The notes below the pieces were generated by a model, which saw only the letters and a list, made by a program, of their open reading frames with translations, made no database searches and was not told where the DNA came from. The translations under genes were made by a program, and so were the position numbers. A stretch of 64,000 nt of DNA, from NCBI GenBank assembly GCA_947476045.1, contig CANJNZ010000003.1, forward strand, positions 44,931-108,930, written 5' to 3'. Source of the stretch: Chthoniobacteraceae bacterium (lineage in GTDB: Bacteria; Verrucomicrobiota; Verrucomicrobiia; Chthoniobacterales; Chthoniobacteraceae). Shown in pieces: positions 54,683 to 64,000 of this stretch (positions within the stretch are counted from its first letter, which is position 1; each line of letters opens with the position of its first letter).

Positions 54683-56065
54683 TCACGCGCCGAGGAGTTT
54701 TTCGTAGATGCCGCCGAAGCCGCCGGAGCTGAAGACGGCGATGACGTCGCCGGAACGGGTGGTTTCGCGGATGCGGGAGACGATGGCGGGCACGTCAGGC
54801 TCGGCGAAGACGGGGCGGCCTTTTGCGGTGAGTTCGGTGGCGAGCTTGGCGGGCTCGAGTGCTTCGCCGGGCTGGAAGCGCTCGGGGCGATCAATCGGGC
54901 CGATGAGTGCGCCGTGGGCGAAGCTGAGGGCTTCGGCGAGCGGGGCGTGCGTTTCGGCGCGGCACATGGTGTTGGCTTTCGGGTCCACGACGGCCCAGAT
55001 GCGTGCGCCGGGGAATCGCTGCGCGAGTGCCTTGAGTGTTTCGCGGATGTTGGTGGGGTGTTTGCCGAAGTCCTCGATGACTTTCACGCCGTCGCGCTCG
55101 CCGCGCAGAATCTGCCGGCGACGCACGCCTTTAAATGTGGCGACGGCGTTTTCGATGTCGGAAAGTGCGACGCCGTAGTGATGCGCGGCGGCGATGGCCA
55201 TGGCGGCGTTGCGCACGTTGAAGTCGCCGAAGAGCGGGAGCGCGAAGCGGGTGTTGAAGAGTGTGAAGACGCTGCCGTGCGGGCCGACTTCGACATGCGT
55301 GGCGCGGACGGTGGCGTGTTCGCCGAGGCCGACGGCGAGGCGCGTGGCGGTGCGCGATTGCGCGGCGACTTCGCGGGTGTCGGCGCAGTCGGCGTTGAAA
55401 AGGAGGACGCCGTTTGCGGGGAGCACGCGCAGCAGGAGGCCGAAGGCGCGTTTCACTGCGGCGAGGTCGGGGTAGATGTCCATCTGGTCCAGCTCGACGG
55501 CGTTGAGGATGGCCAGCTCGGGCAGGTAGTGCGCGAACTTCGGGCCTTTGTCGAAGAAGCAGGTGTCGTATTCATCGCCCTCGATGACGACGTGCTCTGC
55601 GTCGTGCAGGCTCGCGCCTTGTTCGAGGTCCTCGGCGATGCCGCCAATCATCCATGCGGGATTTAATTTCCCCACGCGCAGAATGTGTGTGAGCAACGCG
55701 GCGGTGGTCGTTTTCCCATGCGTGCCGGCGACGACGAGATTGCGCCGTCCGCGCAGGAAGAAGTGACGCAGCGTCTCGGGCAGCGAGGCGTAGGGCAGGC
55801 GTCGATCCAGCACGGCTTCCAATTCCACGTTGCCGCGACCGATGGCGTTGCCGACGACGACGAGGTCGGGCGAGGTGAGATTTTCCGCGCGGAATCCCTC
55901 GGCGATGGCGATGCCGCGCTCGCGCAGAAAGTCGGACATGGGCGGGAAGACGTTCGCATCCGAGCCGGTGACGGTGTAGCCCTGCTGCTGCATGGCGGCG
56001 GCGACTGCGCCCATCGCAGTGCCGCAAATACCGAGGAAGTGGACGTGCCGGATGTCGTGTTTCAT
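54683..56065 (-). CDS. mpl: UDP-N-acetylmuramate:L-alanyl-gamma-D-glutamyl-meso-diaminopimelate ligase
   Basis: HVHFLGICGTAMGAVAAAMQQQGYTVTGSDANVFPPMSDFLRERGI, VVAGTHGKTTTAALLTHIL, EGDEYDTCFFDKGPKF. Confidence 0.93.
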   Translation of the reverse strand: MKHDIRHVHFLGICGTAMGAVAAAMQQQGYTVTGSDANVFPPMSDFLRERGIAIAEGFRAENLTSPDLVVVGNAIGRGNVELEAVLDRRLPYASLPETLRHFFLRGRRNLVVAGTHGKTTTAALLTHILRVGKLNPAWMIGGIAEDLEQGASLHDAEHVVIEGDEYDTCFFDKGPKFAHYLPELAILNAVELDQMDIYPDLAAVKRAFGLLLRVLPANGVLLFNADCADTREVAAQSRTATRLAVGLGEHATVRATHVEVGPHGSVFTLFNTRFALPLFGDFNVRNAAMAIAAAHHYGVALSDIENAVATFKGVRRRQILRGERDGVKVIEDFGKHPTNIRETLKALAQRFPGARIWAVVDPKANTMCRAETHAPLAEALSFAHGALIGPIDRPERFQPGEALEPAKLATELTAKGRPVFAEPDVPAIVSRIRETTRSGDVIAVFSSGGFGGIYEKLLGA

Positions 56066-56129
56066 TTCGAGAAAGCGCGGAAGCTAGCGAGCGAGGGATG
56101 CGCGTGTCGAGAATGCTGGCTTCTCACAC

Positions 56130-57011
56130 TCAGTGTTTCGGTGCGCGCACGGTGTTTTCGTCCATGTCGCGCTGGCGGCGGGAGACGATCTTGTCGGCGA
56201 TTTCGCCGGCCATTTGCTCGATGAGTAAACGAAGGTGCCCGCCAGCGCGGTAGTCGGCGGGTGCGATGTGGCGGACGCGATCCGCAGGGCCGACGAGCTG
56301 GTAGCTTTTGCGGAAACTGGTGCGCGATGCGTCGCTGGGATTATAGACGGCGATGGCGTGTCCGCCTTGCTGTCGCACGACGGTGAAGCACGGCACGTCG
56401 GTGGGGCCGTCGCCGATGTAAATCATGTGCTCGAACGGCACGGGGCGAAGGTCGGCGGGCATGTGGTCGTTCACGTCCTGCGTGTAATCGAGCAGGCCTT
56501 TGTTGATGCGGAAAAGGAACTGCGTCTTTTGCGTGTGGCTGATGACGCGGCGCGGAAATGTAATGCGTCCTTCGCGATCCTCCGCAAATTCACAGCCAAA
56601 CACCGCGCGCACGTAGGGCGCGAGTCGCGAGCCATCAATGAGCGCCTTCAGCCCGCTACTGATGATGTAGTGCTCGACCTTGATGCCAAGTGCTTCGTGC
56701 TCCGGGCGGAGAAGACACGTTTTGAATTCCTCAAACATCTCCGGCAGGCCGGGAAAAAAATTCAGCCCTGCACCGAGTTCGCGCAGACGTTTGTTGGTGG
56801 GGCGATCGAGTTCGAGGTAGTCGAGCAGCGCTTTCAGGTAGGCGAGTTCGCTGTCGTATTGATCATCGCGCACGAGTGCCTGGCAGCGCTGCCAGAACTT
56901 CGCCGAATCAATGCCGAAAGCGGGGAAGAGCACTTCATCCTGCATGTAGTTCGGCGAGAGCGTCTGGTCGTAGTCATAGACGAGAGCGATGGTGTTTTGT
57001 GGGACGGACAT
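56130..57011 (-). CDS. HAD-family hydrolase
   Basis: [16 protein letters not shown] (DxDxT), [27 protein letters not shown]. Confidence 0.88.
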   Translation of the reverse strand: MSVPQNTIALVYDYDQTLSPNYMQDEVLFPAFGIDSAKFWQRCQALVRDDQYDSELAYLKALLDYLELDRPTNKRLRELGAGLNFFPGLPEMFEEFKTCLLRPEHEALGIKVEHYIISSGLKALIDGSRLAPYVRAVFGCEFAEDREGRITFPRRVISHTQKTQFLFRINKGLLDYTQDVNDHMPADLRPVPFEHMIYIGDGPTDVPCFTVVRQQGGHAIAVYNPSDASRTSFRKSYQLVGPADRVRHIAPADYRAGGHLRLLIEQMAGEIADKIVSRRQRDMDENTVRAPKH

Positions 57012-57074
57012 GGCGGCGTTGTAGCTTGGTTTACTCGGGCTTGGAAACTTGTTTTGCGCTTCTGGATTTTGGTG

Positions 57075-57950
57075 TCAGTGAACGATTTCGTTCAGTGCCG
57101 GAATGAGTTCCGGAAAACGAAAACCAAATCCGTGCTCTGTCGCGACTGCGGGGAGCACGCGTTTGCTCGAGAGAAGTTCGGCGGAAAATTCACGGAGCAC
57201 GAGGCGCAGCGCCCACGACGGTGCGTGGAAAAACGCGGGGCGATGGAGTGCGCGTGCGAACGCTTTGGTGAAGTCGGCGTTGCGCGCGGGCCACGGTGCG
57301 GTGGCGTTGAGCGGACCGCGCACGTCGAGATTTCCGATGGCGAAAAGGAGCATCTCGGCGAGGTCTTCAACGTGAATCCACGGCATCCACTGACGCCCAT
57401 TTCCCAAGCGTCCGCCAAGGCAGAGGCGGAAAAGTGGGCGCATGAGTCCGAGCATCCCGCCATCGCCGAGCACGTGTCCGATGCGTGGGTTCACGACGCG
57501 GCAGAGTGGCGTTGCTGATTCGCGTTCCCACGCGAGGCAGGTCTCGGCCAGAAAGTCCGTGCCCGGCAGTGATTGCTCGGTGAGTTCTTTGTCGCCGCAA
57601 TCGCCATAGTATCCAATGGCGCTCGCGCTCACGAAAACTTCGGGTGGCTGTTTGAGTGCAACGATACCCTCGACGACTCGCCTGGTTCCCTGCACGCGAC
57701 TGTCGCGGATGCGTTGCATTTTTCCACGAGTCCAAAGTCCGGCGACATTTTCGCCGGCGAGATGGATGACAGCTTCGCATCCATTCAAGTCGAGCGGTGC
57801 ATCGTGAGAAAAGCGGCGCGTCTCCACGCAATCACCGACGCTGCGCGAAGGATCGCGCGAAAACGCGATGACTTCGTAGCCGCGCCGGACTGCTGCTTTG
57901 ATGACGTGCCGTCCGACAAAACCCGAGGCACCTGTGAGAGCGAGTATCAC
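57075..57950 (-). CDS. TIGR01777-type NAD-dependent epimerase
   Basis: LALTGASGFVGRHVIKAAVRRGYEVIAFSRDP, AVIHLAGENVAGLWT, SASAIGYYGDCGDKELTE. Confidence 0.92.
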   Translation of the reverse strand: MILALTGASGFVGRHVIKAAVRRGYEVIAFSRDPSRSVGDCVETRRFSHDAPLDLNGCEAVIHLAGENVAGLWTRGKMQRIRDSRVQGTRRVVEGIVALKQPPEVFVSASAIGYYGDCGDKELTEQSLPGTDFLAETCLAWERESATPLCRVVNPRIGHVLGDGGMLGLMRPLFRLCLGGRLGNGRQWMPWIHVEDLAEMLLFAIGNLDVRGPLNATAPWPARNADFTKAFARALHRPAFFHAPSWALRLVLREFSAELLSSKRVLPAVATEHGFGFRFPELIPALNEIVH

Positions 57951-57959
57951 GCGAGTGCG

Positions 57960-58910
57960 CTAAAATTTCCCATACAGCCAGCGGAACGGGAAATCGTCGC
58001 CGGGGCAGTCGGTGGGCCATTGTGGTGGATTGATGTCGCGATGCGCTTTGACGACGGCCTGCTGTCCGCCGATGCGCCCTACGCGACGGCGCGTGTATTT
58101 GATCAATTCCTCCAGCGAATCGAGTTGCGCCTGCGTGGGTTTGCCGTTGTTGAAATCGCCAACAAGGCAGATGCCGATGGCGATGTTGTTGAGGTAGTCG
58201 CTATGAACGTGTCCGCCTTGAAGCTGTGCGTGCCAACGATTGCCGATTTCAATGGCGCCGTTCTTCGATGAAGTGCCATTTCCGATGACGAAGTGATACG
58301 CCATGCCGTTGACCATTTTACGAACGTAGCGGTGGTAATGCTCGAAAGCAGCGGCGTTGCCCTGGCGCGTGCCGCTGTTGTGGACGACGATGTAGCGCCA
58401 GCGGCCTTTGGTGACGGAAGCACGATCAATGGCGCGGCGTATCGAGGGAGTGAGGTATGTGTAATTCCCGCCGCCACCGCCGAAGATGCGCGACCAAATG
58501 CTCTCTTTTACTTTCGGCGGCTCGGGTTCGTCATCCGCTTTTCCCACTCCGCTGTCGTGAACGACGATGCTGGCTTGCGGTTCCACCGGGCGCAAGGGCA
58601 CGGGTGGTGGTGTGTTTTTCACCGGCGCAGGCGTGGGGCGCGGCGTCTCCACGAGCGGCCGCGGTGGCTCTACAACCGACCGCGGAGTGGCGATGTGTGG
58701 CGGCGGCTTGATCGCTGGCGGAGTCGGCGCGGTGCGCGGCTTCGGCTTTGGCGTGGTCGCCGTGGGCGGTGGTGAATACGGGATTGTGGTCATCTCTTCC
58801 CGCGCCCTTAGAAACATGCGCTTCTTTTCCTCATCCGACGGCGATTGCTGCGCAGGGATGCGGAATGAAGCGACGAGGAAAAGGAAAGCGAGCAGAGCAA
58901 GGCGGCGCAC
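57960..58910 (-). CDS. N-acetylmuramoyl-L-alanine amidase / PGRP domain protein
   Basis: WRYIVVHNSGTRQGNAAAFEHYHR, GMAYHFVIGNGTSSKNGAIEIGNRWHAQLQGGHV, AVVKAHRDINPPQWPTDCPGDDFPF; start (GTG 58910) approximate. Confidence 0.85.
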   Translation of the reverse strand: MRRLALLAFLFLVASFRIPAQQSPSDEEKKRMFLRAREEMTTIPYSPPPTATTPKPKPRTAPTPPAIKPPPHIATPRSVVEPPRPLVETPRPTPAPVKNTPPPVPLRPVEPQASIVVHDSGVGKADDEPEPPKVKESIWSRIFGGGGGNYTYLTPSIRRAIDRASVTKGRWRYIVVHNSGTRQGNAAAFEHYHRYVRKMVNGMAYHFVIGNGTSSKNGAIEIGNRWHAQLQGGHVHSDYLNNIAIGICLVGDFNNGKPTQAQLDSLEELIKYTRRRVGRIGGQQAVVKAHRDINPPQWPTDCPGDDFPFRWLYGKF

Positions 58911-59027
58911 GACCAGATGTGTAGCGGTTGCGTTTGCGCACGGCAAGAAGACGCGTGGAAAATGTGTGATAGACAAATGCTGAAAGCGCTTTGCCCCCCC
59001 TGCCCTGCCTGCGTAGGATCGCGCCAA

Positions 59028-59681
59028 ATGAGCATCGCCCTGCCTGCCGGCCGAGTCGCAGTAAAGATTTGCGGCATCACCAACGAAGAAGACGCGCGAG
59101 CAGCCATCGAGGCTGGGGCGGACTTGCTTGGCTTCAACACCTGGCCCGGCACCAAACGCCACATCATTCTCGAAAATCACGCTACATGGATCGCCACGTT
59201 ACCCGTGATAAAAGTCGCACTGCTCGTAAATGCGTCACCCGCCGAAACCTCGACCACCGCTGCACTGCCATACATAGACGCCCTGCAACTCCACGGCGAC
59301 GAAGACACCGGCGAATGCGCCCGCGCCGCCGCGTTTGGCAAGCCGCTGGTGAAAGCGATCCGTGCTCGCGATGCGGCGTCTTTTGCAAATGCGGATGCAT
59401 ATTCCACCAGTCACATCCTGCTCGATGCACACGTTCCCGGAGAATTCGGCGGAACGGGCGCGCGGGTGGACTACACATTGGTGCACGAGTTTCAAACCCG
59501 GCATCCGCAACTCACACTCTGGCTTGCTGGAGGGCTCAATCCGGCGAATGTGGCCGATGCCGTGCGCGCTGTTCGTCCGCACGTGGTGGATGTTTCGAGC
59601 GGCGTCGAAAATTCTCCGGGGCGAAAGGATTTCGCAAAGATGCGCGCATTTGTCGCTGCCGTGAGAGACGCGGCTTCCTGA
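59028..59681 (+). CDS. trpF: phosphoribosylanthranilate isomerase
   Basis: VAVKICGITNEEDARAAIEAGADLLGFNTWPGTKRHI, LQLHGDED, LAGGLNPANVADAV, VDVSSGVENSPGRKD. Confidence 0.93.
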   Translation: MSIALPAGRVAVKICGITNEEDARAAIEAGADLLGFNTWPGTKRHIILENHATWIATLPVIKVALLVNASPAETSTTAALPYIDALQLHGDEDTGECARAAAFGKPLVKAIRARDAASFANADAYSTSHILLDAHVPGEFGGTGARVDYTLVHEFQTRHPQLTLWLAGGLNPANVADAVRAVRPHVVDVSSGVENSPGRKDFAKMRAFVAAVRDAAS

Positions 59682-59804
59682 TATAGGAACTGCTCAATGA
59701 AAGATTTTTATCGCAATTCACCCTTGTCTTTAGAAGCAGCGTAGAAGTTCGCAGCAGCCAAAAGGGAAAGTTGGCCCACGTCATGCTGAGTAGCACCCGT
59801 CACC

Positions 59805-62758
<2,954 letters not shown>

Positions 62759-62893
62759 CAACCAGTAAAATCTTTTTGGAAATTCCTTCGCGGCTTTCGC
62801 ATGACGCTCTTTCCTGCGCGGCATGCTAGAAACAGTCGCATGCCGCATTTGCCACGTGCGTCCGTCAAACGGCGCGGACTCGCACCATGGTTG

Positions 62894-63556
62894 TCATTGA
62901 TTAGAAGGCGTGACCGTTTTCCACTCACGTGTCAGCAATTGCGCCTCGGCAATCTGCACAGGTGTCATTGACTTCGCGAGTTCATCGCGGGCTTTTGCGG
63001 ATTCCGGGATGGTTGCCGAGGCGAGGCTGAAATAAATATAAGCGAGCGTCACGTCCTTGGTCACCCCCTCACCCTTCTCATACATCTCGCCGACATTGTT
63101 CAGCGCATCCGCATCGCCCTGCTCGGCGGCTTTGCCCCACCACTTTACAGCCTGGGCTGCGTCACTGGGCATCCCCTCGCCTTTGTAATACATCCATCCG
63201 AGATTTGACTGCGCACCTGCAAGACCCAGATCCGCGGCTGCGCGATACCACTTCGCTGCTTCACTCATATCCCTCGGCGCACCCTCTCCCTTGTAATACA
63301 TCTCACCCACATTGTTCATTGCGATAGCATTCCCCTTCTCAGCCGCCGCTCGCCACCACTTCAGCGCTTCCGAGACATTCCTCGGAACACCCTCCCCCTT
63401 GTAATACAGCGACCCAAGCTGGCACTGTGCCGCAGCAGTTCCCTTCTCCGCTTCCACTATTAAATCACTGACGGGATTTTATTTGGCGCGATACCACGCG
63501 AACAAACCAATCATCGCGAATGGTAATGCCAGATAAAGGAAGGAACGTTGTTTCAT
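62894..63556 (-). pseudogene. Sel1-repeat protein interrupted by an in-frame TAA after its N-terminal signal/anchor
   Basis: MKQRSFLYLALPFAMIGLFAWYRAK-stop-NPVSDLIVEAEKGTAAAQCQLGSLYYKGEGVPRN...; same frame from ATG 63556, TAA at 63481-63479. The downstream ORF alone starts at GTG 63457. Confidence 0.65.
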
Positions 63557-63926
63557 GCAAAATTCTCAGCAGAAGACGCGCAGACACTCAAGCCTGAAGC
63601 CATCTTCCGCACGAATTCAGCGTGAATTTCTCGCACAAAATCACACGGCAAAGATCCTCATCAACCAACGCTTGCCACGCTGATGCTTCACCCTCCGCTC
63701 CTCATTGTGTGGTTCCTGTGCCGGGCGCGCAAGGATCTCGAAAATGACGCTCTCTTCTTCGCAACAGATGATTATTTGAAGGCCCGGTCCGCACGATCTG
63801 TTAGGCGGCTTCGAGTTTTTGTTGAAGACGACCGTGACGCCGGCATCCCTCATTATCCTCTCAAACAACTGCCAGTCCACTTGCAGTTCGAAACTACGGA
63901 TGTAATTCGTCCCTCAGACCGAGGCA

Positions 63927-64000
63927 TGCACTCGGAGGGATTCGAACCCTCAACCCTCGGTTTCGAAGACCGATGCTCTATCCAATTGAGCTACAAGTGC
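63927..64000 (-). tRNA. tRNA-Arg (anticodon TCG)
   Basis: GCACTTGTAGCTCAATTGGATAGAGCATCGGTCTTCGAAACCGAGGGTTGAGGGTTCGAATCCCTCCGAGTGCA folds as a cloverleaf; loop CTTCGAA gives anticodon TCG. Confidence 0.92.

Noticed and set aside
63641-63880. 79-aa minus ORF next to tRNA-Arg
   Set aside because: No recognisable motif; may be real but cannot be supported from sequence alone.

Overview
This looks like a Verrucomicrobia-type chromosome segment (inferred from gene content only). It has two parts separated by a tmRNA gene at about 46.96-47.36 kb. LEFT (1-46.9 kb) is a dense accessory/defence island. It contains a small-gene cluster with DUF1232 at the left edge, a STAND-TPR NTPase with an unknown partner, a WYL regulator, a DUF2779 RecB/RNase H-like nuclease, a CIA30-fasciclin protein, two apparently frameshifted small genes and an ARPP-1-like gene. 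These are followed by a complete class 1 DISARM locus (drmD, drmMI, drmA, drmB, drmC). Between drmMI and drmA lie an RloA/RloB (AbiL-like) pair, a DUF262/DUF1524 (GmrSD-like) gene, and a translationally coupled trio: a giant P-loop ATPase (~1600 aa), a HEPN-like protein carrying an RX4H motif, and a 196 aa unknown. The trio is fused by ATGA overlaps directly to drmA. Further right are a single-domain sliding-clamp-like protein, a phosphoesterase / Zn-ribbon / TPR operon and a LysR gene, then a run of small one-gene units. The strongest unexplained pattern is a six-copy element, CCGCTGACG-N16-GTA (exact spacing, both strands), at 42.08-46.00 kb. Every copy lies 9-14 nt upstream of a start codon of an otherwise unrelated gene, suggesting a dedicated promoter family or cassette array. 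RIGHT (47-64 kb) is mostly ordinary core genome: Sel1 proteins, purM, purF, SufE, GPx, mpl, a HAD phosphatase, a TIGR01777 epimerase, a PGRP-type amidase, trpF, a secretin, leuB and tRNA-Arg. All assignments come from reading motifs and the supplied translations; no searches were run.
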